From Glandiceps talaboti (lineage: Eukaryota; Hemichordata; Enteropneusta; Spengelidae), in the NCBI RefSeq assembly GCF_964340395.1, contig NC_135550.1:6037101-6101100 (forward strand): a stretch of 64,000 nucleotides of DNA, written 5' to 3'. This document shows, one piece after another, positions 10,664 to 22,600 of this stretch. Numbering within the stretch: position 1 is the first letter of the stretch; every line of letters begins with the position of its first letter. The notes under the pieces are model-generated. The model did no database searches. It saw nothing but the letters and a program-made list of their open reading frames with translations, and was not told the DNA's origin. The translations under genes and the position numbers were made by a program.

Positions 10664-13068
10664 CTGGGGAAAGCGATAAAAACAAAAGAATTTTTGCATG
10701 CTGACAACAGAGGATGCTCATTCATATAAGCATATAAGCATATAAGCATATATCAAGCACTGGGCCAACTAGCTCAAAAACCTTTACTGTTGTTGGATAA
10801 TCATGACAGTGTTGTCTTATCCAACACATGCTTAGCAATGGGAATTCAATATTTCACTTAAATGGAGCATCTGATCGGATGTTACTGCAAATCATTAGTG
10901 GATATCAGATCTACCTGCAGTGTCTGGTGACATTAGTAGCCTCCCCATGTGATGTGAATCAATGAGGAGTGAGGAGCTACTTGTCATTGTCAGTTAGCCA
11001 ATTACCATAAGGCTGGAGTCAGAATTTACGTAGCACCACCCCTTCTGGCTACACATATTTCAGTACAAACAGTACCCCCCCCCCCCCCCCCCCCACTTCA
11101 GAGTTGTACAGTATGGTGCACTACATTAAACTAACAGTGGAAATCAACTTTAGCATCCATACATGAGAGATTTCTTTACAAATATATGTGGGCTTTGTGA
11201 AAAGGGTCTCACATTGGACTGTACTTGGAGATACTTTGTCAGTAGGGTTTTATCTTTCAATTTTCATTCTGGACAGAAAAATACATCCCCCATTATAGCT
11301 AGTTGGGATGGTGTGGTAGGGGGTTTCCCCCTCCCACAGTAAGCACTTTTAAAAAAAATAAGGACATGTAGGAGGCCATTTAATGGCATAAAGTTTCAAT
11401 CTATACACATTATCAAAAACCATAGAGTACTTGAAAATTGTCTTCAATACCCCAATTTTATTCGAGTCAATACATTATTATACAACTGTACCAAGGCTAT
11501 ATTACCTACACTTTAACTTACCTATTCAGAGATATTTTGGCAGACACACACATTTGCTTGGCTATTGACTGCTTCATAATTAAATGTATGGTAGGTAAAT
11601 GAAGTGTACAATTTTGCAAAGTACAAGGTAAACGACTGAACTTTGAACTTTGAACCCTCAATTTTTTTCATGCCCCCCCTAATTTCCCTCCACCCCCACC
11701 ATAAATTCTGACTCCAGCCTAAGAAACATGATCCACTTGATTCAGTCATGATCATGATTCATCACATGACATTGCATTGATCTGCAATATGTTAGTTGCT
11801 GAAGCCATTGCTACATTTTCAGTCTAATTACAATTTTCATTTTGAATACTCCTCTTTACAACACAAATGTGGTTTACAATTTACATGTGACTTTTGTGAT
11901 TTTTAAAATTGTTTGTACAATCTCCCTTTGGGATCAATAAAGTAGTTCATATTCATATTCGTATTCATATTTGAATTCATAGTACTTTTAAACAGGTTAC
12001 AAAGAAAATCAAATTATGTTTTACAGTTTTTATTGAGAAGTATTGCAAGTTTCCAAAAAAAACAAAAGTAGTGATTACAGTCAGGTTTTTAAATACTAAT
12101 AACCATGGCAACCTCAGGAATAAATTTCAATAATAATATTCACAATACCTGTGCATCAGCAAAGACGCAGACATTGGCTGTTGCTTCTGAACTGTATTCT
12201 TCCTTACCATCAGTTAAAATAGTGCCGTACAGAAATGCCAAATCATCATTGTCTGGATGTTCCAATTTGACCTGTTCTTTGACAGCGTTTGTGACAGCAG
12301 TAGCCGTTGTCTTCAGATCCTCAACTTTAGATGTACTGACATCCAAATCAAAGATGTCTGCTGACACGAATGCATAGAATGCACCACCATAACTGATATC
12401 AACCAAAACCTTACCATGGCCAGGAACGCTGACTTCAACATCTAAAATAGATTTCAAAATAAATTATAGAAAAATTCAATAAATATTGTAAGGTGGTACA
12501 TGGAGTGAACTTCACCTTATTACAATTGTTTACATCTAATCAATGAGTGTCCTAATAAAATTTACGGTTTGGATATGGGTTTTGCAGACCAAGGTTGTAC
12601 GGCGAAAGGACCCAACTTTAGGAGGGCCTGTAAGCAGTACTACCATGGAACACAGCAAGCACTACAAACACACTGGCACTGTAAGTCATGAGTCTCTGCT
12701 ATTTATTCTCACATCACTATTACAATTACATCAAGCATTTTTAAAAATTTATCATCAGCATTTCTCACATAGTAACAAAGGCAATCAACCATTACAATTA
12801 ATGAAATGTTATCAGCAGGCAATCAACATGGCCATTACAATTAATGAAATGTTATCAGCAGGCAATCAACATGGCCATTACAATTAATGAAATGTTATCA
12901 GCAGGCAATCAACATGGCCATTACAATTAATGAAATGTTATCAGCAGGCAATCAAGATGGCCATTACAATTAATGAAATGTTATCAGCAGGCAATCAACA
13001 TGGCCATTACAATTAATGAAATGTTATCAGCAGGCAATCAACATGGCCATTACAATTAATGAAATGTT

Positions 13069-13100
<32 letters not shown>

Positions 13101-13824
13101 GTATTTGTGTGTTACTGTGTTCTATACGTTTACATGGGTAATAGATCATGGTAGCCTTCAAGATAAAATTGTGGACTTTTCACATTTAACATGCAAAGGT
13201 TTGTTTATATCATTCATTGAGCTATGTTCTAAATGTTGCACACAATTTTATAGAAAGCATTGCATCAGAGCATATTCTACCTGACAATATATTCTACGGT
13301 GATGTGAGTTTCTACTTACCCGTGGCAAATGCAAAGGCTGGCACACTATGAAATCTAACGGACCCACTTTTACCATTTTGGCATGCAACGTGCGCCCTCA
13401 CGAGTCCACATGGACATTGAATGTTCACTGTTGTTTCAGGTTCATTGGCCTTGACGAAACCGTTATCGATGGCAAATCTCCCCAGAGCTATCACTGCATG
13501 TCCACACATGGTGCTGTAGCCTTCGTTGTGCATGAACAATACGGCTATATCTGCTTCTGGTAGATCAGGTTCGACTAGAACAGTTCCGTACATATCATAG
13601 TGCCCTCGCGGTTCGAAAATAAGAGCCTTCCGCAAGTGATCCAACTTCTCTTTGACATATCTTCGCTTCTGAAGGATCGTTTCACCTTCGATTTTGGGAT
13701 ATCCTGACGTGATTATACGTAGGGGTTCTCCCCCAGTATGCATCTCTACTGTGGTTATTCGATAATCATCATTACAATCCTCCAATGTGGACTGTTTGCT
13801 GACCGTTTCTACCGTGGTCGCCAT
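10400..13824 (-). CDS. L3HYPDH: Trans-3-hydroxy-L-proline dehydratase (complete, three exons)
   Basis: The enzyme removes water from trans-3-hydroxy-L-proline to give pyrroline-2-carboxylate, a step in breakdown of collagen-derived hydroxyproline; it belongs to the proline racemase fold family. Joining 13824-13320, 12441-12149 and 10663-10400 gives 353 codons, almost the length of human L3HYPDH (354), and the two resemble each other along their whole length. Phases agree at both introns (1 and 0) and all splice sites are GT-AG. The first active-site motif is MCGHAV with catalytic Cys107. The second is DRSPTGSG with Thr272, where true racemases have Cys; this Thr is the mark of the dehydratase. 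The HTGGEP and NEGYS motifs are intact. A TTG-initiated extension upstream exists, but the ATG at 13824 matches the family start. Likely cytosolic; no signal peptide. Confidence 0.95.
11075..11094. repeat. Poly-C tract in L3HYPDH intron 2
   Basis: A run of 20 C bases. The surrounding intron also holds a dispersed repeat at about 11131-11250 whose relative lies at about 50275-50395, and another at about 11345-11460 related to about 28480-28585. Confidence 0.9.
11131..11250 (+). repeat. Dispersed repeat (relative at 50275-50395)
   Basis: The two copies share 'gagatttctttа'-type blocks: 'gagatttcttta', 'gtg.g.ttt.g.a' and 'tatttggagatact', in the same orientation and with the same spacing. Family unknown. 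Confidence 0.5.
12149..12441 (-). CDS. L3HYPDH: L3HYPDH exon 2
   Basis: Encodes residues 169-266, from (D)VEVSVPGHGKVLVDISYGG to NVCVFADAQ. The acceptor is TTTTAG|ATG and the donor CAG|GTATTG. PGHGKV and DISYGGAFYAFV are diagnostic of the family. Confidence 0.95.
12791..13070. repeat. 43-bp tandem repeat, about 6.5 copies, in L3HYPDH intron 1
   Basis: The unit runs from attacaattaatgaaatg to ggcaatcaacatggcc with a strict 43-bp period and nearly no divergence, so the array is young. It abuts a (GT)n tract at 13071. Confidence 0.95.
13070..13095. repeat. (GT)n microsatellite at the edge of a segmental duplication
   Basis: About 11 GT units. Homology with 5660-5817 and 7664-8300 begins right after it, so the duplication breakpoint lies in or next to the GT tract in both copies. 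Confidence 0.85.
13320..13824 (-). CDS. L3HYPDH: L3HYPDH exon 1
   Basis: Encodes residues 1-168 plus the first base of codon 169. It carries HTGGEP (29-34), RGHYDMYG and the catalytic MCGHAV (106-111), and ends at donor ACGG|GTAAG. This is the exon that has been copied to 7767-8271. Confidence 0.95.
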
Positions 13825-13857
13825 TCTCACACGGCACAGCCCCAATTTCGATTCAAC

Positions 13858-13865
13858 CCGGAAGT
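13858..13865. promoter_or_regulatory. ETS-type site upstream of L3HYPDH
   Basis: CCGGAAGT lies 34 bp upstream of the start codon with no TATA box nearby, typical of TATA-less housekeeping promoters. The duplicated exon 1 at 8.2 kb lacks it. Function is inferred from the motif only. Confidence 0.4.
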
Positions 13866-14280
13866 CTAATCAAGTGGGAGTTGATCGTTGGATCCGGAGC
13901 TAACCATTTGATTGAATTTGGAGGGGGGAAGCTCCTCTTTCCAAGGGTTATTATCATAGACAGACATAGCTACAATAATTGTATCGTTTATAATTAAATA
14001 TTTATTTGTTTATTTTCTTCTGGTTTGAGCTTTTTTTTCGTTCTGTGGTTTAAACGCAAAACGAACGTTTAATATTATTGCAGCTCTCCTCTTGCAGGGG
14101 CCGGGAGAGCTCCCTGCCTTATACCTCCATGGACAGAAGCTCATGTAAATATTATTACCCTTCATTGTGGAAGGGACTGCAGTGAAAGTGTATTGTAATA
14201 TTCGTTGCGTTGCATAGACACTTTAATATCACATTGTGGTCCACATGTCATGTTTGTAAATGTTGATATATTTGAGCGTG

Positions 14281-14292
14281 TTTTTGTTTGTT

Positions 14293-14338
<46 letters not shown>
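14281..14338. repeat. (TTTG)n/(TGTC)n microsatellite
   Basis: Three TTTG units followed by about nine TGTC units. Confidence 0.9.
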
Positions 14339-14339
<1 letters not shown>

Positions 14340-14503
14340 TAACTTGGTTACTTGTTCGCTTATAATTAGCATAACAATAATGCCTGAGGTCCCAGTTGTG
14401 TAATATCGGTAAAAAAAGGCAATACCACAGGAAGCAGGGATTTACATGTATTTATTCATTTATTTGGTTGGTTGGTCACTCGTTTGTTTATTTAAATTTA
14501 ATT

Positions 14504-14533
14504 ATTTGTGTGTGTGTGTATGTGTGTGTGCGT

Positions 14534-14597
<64 letters not shown>

Positions 14598-14622
14598 TTG
14601 TGTGTGCGTTTTGTGTGTGTGG
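14504..14622. repeat. Long (GT)n microsatellite
   Basis: About 55 GT units with a few GC interruptions. Confidence 0.95.
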
Positions 14623-16079
14623 CTTATTGAATCATGGACAGGGAAGGTTCCAACTGAACACTCACCCTGACTGACTTTGTTTATTTTTCCTATTCCTGCT
14701 GCCACAATGACAACATCTCTAACCAAAAATACACATAATCAGCATACGATTCACTGTTTGTTACACACTGTAAAGTTGTCAGTATAAACATAGATCTCGT
14801 CACCTTCAAGATATATGGTGTAAAGGATGCCTTAGTATAAGGGTAGATACTGTTTTCATGATTTAGATAGCAGATGAATGGATCAAGTGTCTTTTAATTT
14901 ATTCAGTCGGTAAAGAGGATGAATATTCAGCCGGAAGAGAAGACAATACACTACTCTGATCACAGAGTAAAGGACAAATAATCAATTTTGTACTCGCGAT
15001 TTTCCGGATTTCTAATTTTATTTTCTGTATATTTCAAATAAAGTTTTAAATACTGTTTCCTCTCACTGTTTTTTTTCTATTGCCTACCTGATATCAATGT
15101 CTTATCTGAGTTTATCAGCTTTGCATTAATTAGTAGCTTGCTAGAAAAAACTCACTATTTGCCCAAATTAACGCATTATGCCGTGAGTGTAAACATCTAC
15201 TGATCCGACTAATGGTAGTACACGTACTGAGTTGTAGTGAGCTGAAAACGCTACAGAAATGCGTAGCTCACACGTTGAGTCTGATTTTGTGATGTAAGGT
15301 TCCGCAAGAATTTCTGAAATACCTCAGATGCTAAAAACCCGTATGATAACTGCTAGTCCAACTTCTTTCAATCGTAAAGTTCATTCATTTTTATAAAAGA
15401 AGAATGATATCACTTGTTTAATGCAATTATCAGCTATTTCATGATTTTGAGTTGTCATTGAAGAGTATCTGTTGATTGATTTTGAAGGTCAAAACTCAAA
15501 AGGTATTTATATTTTCATCTGGGGAAAAGATAGGCATGACTGTGTTGAGTGAATGTATAGTCTGGCCAGACACTGTATGATAGAGAACTCTAAAGGTACT
15601 TCTTGAATAACCACCCCATTTATCGTCAATGTTGAACAGATAATCGCTGCAATTCCAATCTTTGAAAGTAAACTGACTGTCTCGAAATCAGACTGTTGAT
15701 CAAGAAATGAGCACACGTTCATCACTATTCCAAGTTTAATTTCTTTAATAGCTTGTACTTTTCTTCTTTTCTATCGATTTACAAGATGATCAAAGTATTT
15801 CATTTATGAAAGGCAATATTTTCATGTCTGACGGGGACGTCCGACTTTGGGAGAAGGTGATAGTGTTACGGATGACAGAATATAACTTTTTAATATTCGC
15901 TAAATTTTGATGTTTTGCGAGGTCACCGTGAACTCTCAGCTGTCATGAATTAATACTTAGAACAAATGTTAGCATTTCGCGAATAGTATTCTTCTAAGAT
16001 GACAACATTAAGTTATTATAAGATCATGTCAAATTTGACAATAAATATGGCCGCCATTCAACCAGTATATTTGCCAAGG

Positions 16080-16262
16080 TCAAGTACCCCGTATATGTGG
16101 ACTGCTGTTTCTGACATTTGTGCCAGGCTTGGTTGAAATTGGTCTTTGCATCTCTGCTGTCTACTGTACACTCCAATGTATGATTAATTTTTGGCTCTTT
16201 GACTTTGAAGACAGAGGTCAAGGTCAAAGGTCGAGATCTCAGAAAGACCATTATCTATAATA
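16080..16262 (+). repeat. Dispersed 'GGTCAAGGTCAAAGGTC' repeat, copy A
   Basis: It shares 'tgacatttgtgccaggcttg' through 'ctcagaaagaccattatc' with 62535-62690 in the same orientation. Related 'accttgaaggtcaaggtc' sequence lies near 31490. It resembles anonymous interspersed repeats; no coding capacity. Confidence 0.75.
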
Positions 16263-16278
16263 TTGGATATACAGTGCA

Positions 16279-16988
16279 ATATAAGTGAAGCATTGAGTGT
16301 GAAACAGTCAAGCATTTACATGACATGTCCTGTAACTAGTGTGGTAGCTTCCACCACAATCCAAAACACAATGACCCCCCTATCCACATTTTTCAAACCA
16401 ACATGACCCCCCACTGCCAATTTCAAAAATAGGGTGACCCCCCCTCCCAGCCAAAGAAACAGACTGGTCCCTAAAGGTAACATAAACATGTATTTTGTAC
16501 AAAACATAGACAAACACTAAAATGAAACTAGATGCTCCCATTCTTCCTACACGCACAAAAAAAGATTAAGGTGATATTTTGTGGTGTTATTACTATAGTA
16601 TAATAATTATTATTAATATCTTGATTAATCAAGTCATTAAATAGCTTGTTAGGGACTGGTCATTCTTAGGCGGGGGGGGGGGGCTGAGGGGGCAGTGGAT
16701 TTGTAGGGGGGTCACTCTGTTTTTGAAATTGGCAGTGTGGGGGGGGGGGGTCATGCTGTTTTGAAAATTGTGGATGGGGGGTCACTGTGTTTTGGATTGT
16801 GATGGAAGAAAAAAATCCTTTTCTACAATGGCATAGAGCCTTGTCTGAAATGTGGTACACATGTAAATATGTATTTAATATTACTTATTAGTTCAAACAT
16901 AATTATACATATACATATACATGTATTACCTAGTTATCACACTAATTACAGAACATGGCTGTTTCACAATTAGTGCTTCATTTATATT
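16279..16988. mobile_element. Foldback element, 'GGGACTGGTC' family, copy 1
   Basis: The left arm (about 16279-16480) and right arm (about 16645-16988) are inverted copies. Both contain 'aagtgaagca.t..gtgtgaa', 'tgtaa.tagtgtg', 'tgaccccccc' runs and an inner 'gactggtccctaa'. A half-copy related to the right arm lies at 48195-48330. The loop is about 160 bp and there is no transposase. Poly-C/poly-G runs sit inside the arms. Confidence 0.65.
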
Positions 16989-16989
16989 A

Positions 16990-19137
16990 CATTTTGGGGC
17001 AAAAGTGATCTTGAAGGTTTCGTAATGGTAATCTTCATAGATAGTTTATAAAAGAAGTTAATCTAAATTGTTCTACTCGTCAGTATGAACTTGTCAGATG
17101 GGATTAATACACTTTCTATTTTGGACACTACATGTTATTGACACTACAAATCACCACATCTCATCAGATTTCAGTTTCTATTATACACTAGGTATGACCA
17201 CCTAAAGTTCTCTAACTTACCAGCGACTTTACTATACATGCAATAGTAATGCCCCGCCTATATCAATGTTATGGGCTCGCTTTTATGTGACATGGGAAAC
17301 TCATTGAAAACTTACATTTACGTTAGCTATTCGAAGCTTGGAAATATTACCTCAAAGGCTATGAATAACCTAATAGAAGCCAAAAACTACAGATCTGCCA
17401 GGGGGAAAACCCCAAGGACTCCCTCACCCCCAGAGGTCACTCATGCATTCAACCAACATTCAGATGCACCAACAACCTTTTTACTGTCATAATGGTATTA
17501 AACTTTTCTTAAATATTTTCACCCTATTCTAATTTGAGGTGATATGGTCTTTTAAAGATGTGAAATGTTTGCCAAGATAGTCTAAAATTGCCTTATTAAA
17601 CTCCAATCTCCCCTACCAATGATACTACCAGTAGATGTGCTGACCTTTACTACATGTATATAATGATGCCATTTAACTTTTTAAAGAACATATTTTCAAC
17701 CCTGTGTAATAAGTTGTAAAGAATAGTTTCCGATACTTGATGGTGCTGTGTTGTAAAAAGCATGGATCGAGTTATTGCTTGAAAGGGTCTGAATAGCCTA
17801 AATATTGGCTTTAAGAGTAAAAATCCCCCAGGGCTTCTATTCCTCTATTTGAAAGCCGATAAATGATCAATTGCTGTCAAAATCTGGCTGTCGGTAGTCA
17901 CTAGCTGTCATCACTTGTACCCCTGTATACCCAACTGTGCCCATACCTCAACATATCGACATAGAAACGACTGCTGTTGGACAAAATCGGCGTCGTTCAA
18001 ATTTTGGTTTGGTTTATGGGGAAGGGGGTTCCAAGTTACGCATAACTTGCTAAATCGAGGGCTGTTAAATAGAAATAAAATTCCTTCCAAAAACAACTTT
18101 GCATTGTACATCATGCACGAGATAACACATACATGCACATTCCATGACCAAACCCTAAAGCGTACACACAAACATAAAAGTACTGAGAAATGGCGGCAAC
18201 AGATTAGGTATTTTTGTTTTTTTTATTTAAATAGACATCAAAATTTGATAAATATATATATTTGTTAGTTATTAGGAAGAATTCATTAGTTATAACCACA
18301 CGGAAAATCGAAAACTATTGTATCAAAAATAATTCAAAGTCTGAAATTCATTTCGGCAAAACGGTTAGTAGAGTTAATTAAACAAAGTGAAAATGGTTAG
18401 TGCTGGAGTATGAATAACGCAGATGTTAGTCTTTTAAACTCAAAACTATTTACAAATATCGAAAATTGAAATCGCTGTCAAAAAACGGCTGACATGTTCA
18501 GAAACGCTTCGCAAGCGGAGAAAGTGCGACATCGTCCAGCGAGCGCACTCAGTCTGGACCCGAATACTTTAATCTTTTGTACCTAGAGCGCCCTCAATGT
18601 TGGAAGTACAAAGCAAATGAAACCGTACCAAACTACCATAAATAGTACAAAAAATATGCTTTCAAATATTTGGAGTACAAAAGTTTAAAGTGTAGAAGTC
18701 CAAGTCCATTTCTGTACATGTACATTGTAGTCAAACTTCACAAGCTACCCTTTTTTGAAAGTGGCGTCGTTGCTAAAACATTTGGGAAGTTCCTCTCGAG
18801 TAATCTGGAAGGAAACATTCAGAGACATTTATCCTGCGACTTCTACACTTTCGTTGCTGTTGGATACTGTACAAGTCGCTTGACAACGAGAGAATTTGCG
18901 AGTGGGAGACTACTAATTGCTTGGTACCTCGACACACTGTTGTACTTCACCTTTGCTGCCTGAAGAATAAATAAAAGAAAATCTGTTTAATGATATGGTT
19001 TTGATGAAAGCATGTAACCTAAAGCTGAAACTATAAATAGTATGTACAAGTACTCCAAGTGTCTATGAATGTAGCTAGAACTGTACTATCGCGAGTTGTA
19101 TGGCGATGCTATCCAACGGAGAGGAACCAACATACTG
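16990..19137. other. Gene-free stretch downstream of the cyclin gene
   Basis: No recognised exon. An 81-codon open frame from the ATG at about 18718 to 18963 is followed by AATAAA-like sequence but resembles nothing I know. On the minus strand an ATTAAA (18986-18991) lies about 150 bp beyond the cyclin stop and could be its poly(A) signal. Confidence 0.4.
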
Positions 19138-19638
19138 TTAGAAAACCAGAATCGTGGCCATATTACAAATCAAATGTAATGGAGACATTGGTAATTGAAT
19201 CAATAGCATAGAGTAAGGATATTGTGGGAAGGATATGTGGGCGAAGAGTTTATCATCATACAAGCTTGTACAATGCACCCGTTTCGTCATTTTTAAAATT
19301 GTCTTGGGAGATATTCCCTCCCGGTACTTTACGGTCATGCTTTGTTCATTCGAAAAATTACGTAGACAATTACATTTCGTATTTACCTGTTGTTTAGCAC
19401 ATGACGACCTGGTAAGTAAAGTTGCATAGATGTGCATGCATACTAACAGTTCGCTATCCGTGTACCCTGTGGCGTGAACCATAGACGTTGTCCATACTGC
19501 ACTCTTCTCATCTTTCATCACAATTTTCCTAGCCAATGATAATGCTGCAGCCGCACGTAAAGATGGCGGGAAGTTGAGGACATATGGTGAACAAATACTC
19601 AAGTCCATTATGTACTTGGCAGCATTCTCGATGAGGAT
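19138..19638 (-). CDS. Cyclin exon 7 and stop
   Basis: Residues 290-455. The second cyclin fold ends near CMHIYATLL. Residues that follow include MTVKYREGISPKTI, comparable to the 'vr.KY.ssk...is' tail of A/B cyclins, which argues against an early donor in this exon. The last ~55 residues have no counterpart I recognise. Confidence 0.85.
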   Translation of the reverse strand: MLIENAAKYIMDLSICSPYVLNFPPSLRAAAALSLARKIVMKDEKSAVWTTSMVHATGYTDSELLVCMHIYATLLTRSSCAKQQVNTKCNCLRNFSNEQSMTVKYREGISPKTILKMTKRVHCTSLYDDKLFAHISFPQYPYSMLLIQLPMSPLHLICNMATILVF

Positions 19639-22600
19639 CTAGAAAGAAAGTTAGCATTTGAGTACAACTTTAAACAAGGTTTAGTACAACATTTTCCAAA
19701 CTAACAAGTCAATTCGAGAACTTAAAGCTAGTTAAAAAATATTGTATGCTTTGTTTTAGAACCATTTGCATTATTGGAGAATTTACTTTTTAGTGCTTAA
19801 GCTGGTAAACTAATCACGCGTTGCACCAGGACGAAATGATACAAAACATTGCATTTTAGTAATAATCGGAAGTAAGCGGGCACAAAAACTGCTTCAATTT
19901 TCAATCCGTTTCGCACTTCGGCACGCTTTTTCAAGACGTTTGAATGGAAACGTATAGTTATGATAATTTAGGCTAAAAGTCTGATCAATAAGGTATATTT
20001 TACGTGTACTACATTGACTTTGCATCATCTTGCTTATGTGCAGTAGTAGTAGTACCCCCCCCCCCCCTGTCAAAATATCTGACTTGCAACAAAACAGGCC
20101 AGGCACGGGTAATTGAATCTCATCTTTTTTATTGTAACTTATTTATACGATTCGTTATAAATAATGTATTGCCAAAACTGGATTGTTTTTACCTATACAA
20201 ACTGTCCTTAACAAATCCAAGCGTAGAATGCACACCTGGGTCCTCAGACTTTGCTGTATGAAAGCTCGTTTTTTTGAAACTAAACTAATTTGACTGGGAT
20301 CAGAAGTTGAGAATTTTATTTTCTCCATACAGTGGACGGTATTTGGTGGTCAACAAAAGAAAAAAACAATTCGCTCCCAGGGCGCATAGTTTACGTTAAA
20401 AGGATGCTAATATTGGCAAATCAAAGTTTGATACCCCCCTCGTGTCCTTGTATACAAGGACAGGAAATGTCCGTTCGTCCGTCCAAGTCCTAAATTACCA
20501 TGGCTACGGATGTTTCTGCTAACCTTGTCATTATAGTTTTGGACAAATTCTGTCGCAGCCTCAACATACAGATCGTAGAAATTAACACAGGTAGGATAAA
20601 ACAGATCAAACTTCAATGCCTTCAAGACGAGTATTTCCATTCGAATTACTTCCTTTTTGCTATATGTGTAGTCTGTCAGGAAACACAGCATATCAATCTG
20701 AAGAAAGAAAGGACAAACTGGTCAAATCATGCAGTGGATTTAAGATTTGCATGGTCAAACAATCCCAAAATCAAGAAATGAATGTACTGTCTTGTTCATT
20801 AGCACATTATACAAACTTTGATAGTGAGGGGGTGGTGGGGCACAGGGGCACAGGGGCACGTATTATTGCTTAGATTGCCGCCCTGGACTGCCGTTTTTTT
20901 TAAAGGAAAATATGGTACGAATCCTGCTGCTACAAATGTATCAATCTCTATACTAGTAGAAATATTATTTCCTTACAGGTAGAAATATATAGTCGAAATG
21001 TTGTTCATATATTTAGTCTGTAGACCAGGAAAACAACAATCTAAGAAATATTACACACCCCTATGGGTGGTGGTGGTGGTGGTGGTGGTGGTGGTGGCGT
21101 CATTTCGAAATGTCCCTCATTTGGAAGTAAAATATTGGTGATATATATCGAAGCCAGACGAGTGGTGGTTCCCTAATCTAAAAGGATTAGGCAATTAGCT
21201 GCAACTACAAATGTGCGTTTTACTTCACCTATCTAATTTTGTGTCGGATACAAGCAAGCAAGCAAGTAATTTGTTTGTTGCACAGACATAAATTACTATT
21301 CGGTTAATTACCATATCCAGGGGAGGGAGATGTGCAATTTAAGGTGGTTAACTTTGTTACAGTTCAATATTCTCTTACCTCTGGGGCGTATCTCTCCTCA
21401 ATTTTAGCTGCAATAAGTAGACAGGTGATGCCGAGTAACTGCAGTTTTTCAAGACTGATTGGTGAAACGCTCATAAAGCTGTCGAACATGCAGACAGTCA
21501 GATGCAAAGTTTCGTCATTCAGGCGAAGATGACACTGAAAATAAAATGTACACGAGACTAGCCAAATAACGATACTAATTTGGAGACTGTCGCGGACACA
21601 TTTGATTATTATTTCGGCAATTTCGCCCCCAGGTCTAAAAATATCAAATTGACTTGTCAAATTGAGCTACGAGATAAACAGTGACATTGTTTTACACTGG
21701 CTCTTATCGGTTGACTGACGAGTAAACTAGGCATTGACTAGTATTGTGATTAGTCAAGTGTGAAAATAATCTGTTTTAAGCATATGGTCTTATTTAGTAT
21801 ATGATCCGTTAGAATTTCGACGACTGATTTTAAGTTAATTATCACAGATAACTCGATTTATTTCATCCAATCAGATAGAAGATATATAACATTGTTTAGT
21901 TATATAAATGTAAACACTAAATCTCATAAAGCAAATGTTTGGACAATAAAGGCCAGGGTAGAGAAACGAATTGGAATGGAAAAGTGACCCATCTCGTTAG
22001 GAGAGGCAACTGGTGAACCATCTATGTTAAGCAATTCATGTGTTCTCCCGGTACAGGCGTAACCTTGTAATATGTGCATGTTTAATTCAATACAACATTT
22101 GGAGTGAAGTCAACAAACGTGAAGCAACCATGTCTTCAAATAATCTCGGGCTTTGGGTCATTACAATCGGCCGAACAGTTGGGGTGGGTGGGGGTGGATT
22201 TCGGAGTTCCGTTCAACATCAACGGAACTGATCAGAAGACACTGAAGTTGTTGGGTCATAAAGTAGCCATGTCATTGGAATATACCAACCTGCATTGTTT
22301 CATGCATTATCAAAATTAAAAATAGATTTATCACTACTATAATTTATATTTACCTGGACTGAAATCAACCAGTCGAGCAGGACAGATCTGTTATCATTAC
22401 TACAAGGATTGTTGCTAGCGGTCAAATAATCTCCACCATGACAAGACTTAGATTCGTGTAACTAAAACAAAATGAACACGCATTTGAGTTTAGCAACGAC
22501 TATTAATTCAGATAGTTTGTCAGTAAAAGCAATCGAGTACCAAAATCTATTTTTACACGACTGTCGATTTCAACAATGTGCATGCAAAAAATATAAAGCT

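Larger units (their letters stand above)
13870..16020. other. Gene-free stretch with microsatellites
   Basis: Contains a (GTCT)n tract at about 14297-14335 and a long (GT)n tract at about 14506-14620. Apparent ORFs over the GT tract are repeat artefacts. No exon-like sequence was recognised elsewhere. Confidence 0.6.

Noticed and set aside
12791-13070. CRISPR-like array
   Set aside because: Head-to-tail 43-bp repeats without unique spacers, inside a eukaryotic intron. The same holds for the 51-bp and 27-bp arrays.
14396-14726. ORFs over the GT tract (CVCVCV / HTHTHT)
   Set aside because: Dinucleotide microsatellite read in different frames.
19415-19430. Splice donor ending cyclin exon 7 early (CAG|GTCGTC)
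   Set aside because: A poor donor, and the sequence beyond it still resembles the A/B cyclin C-terminal tail (VKYREGISPKTI).
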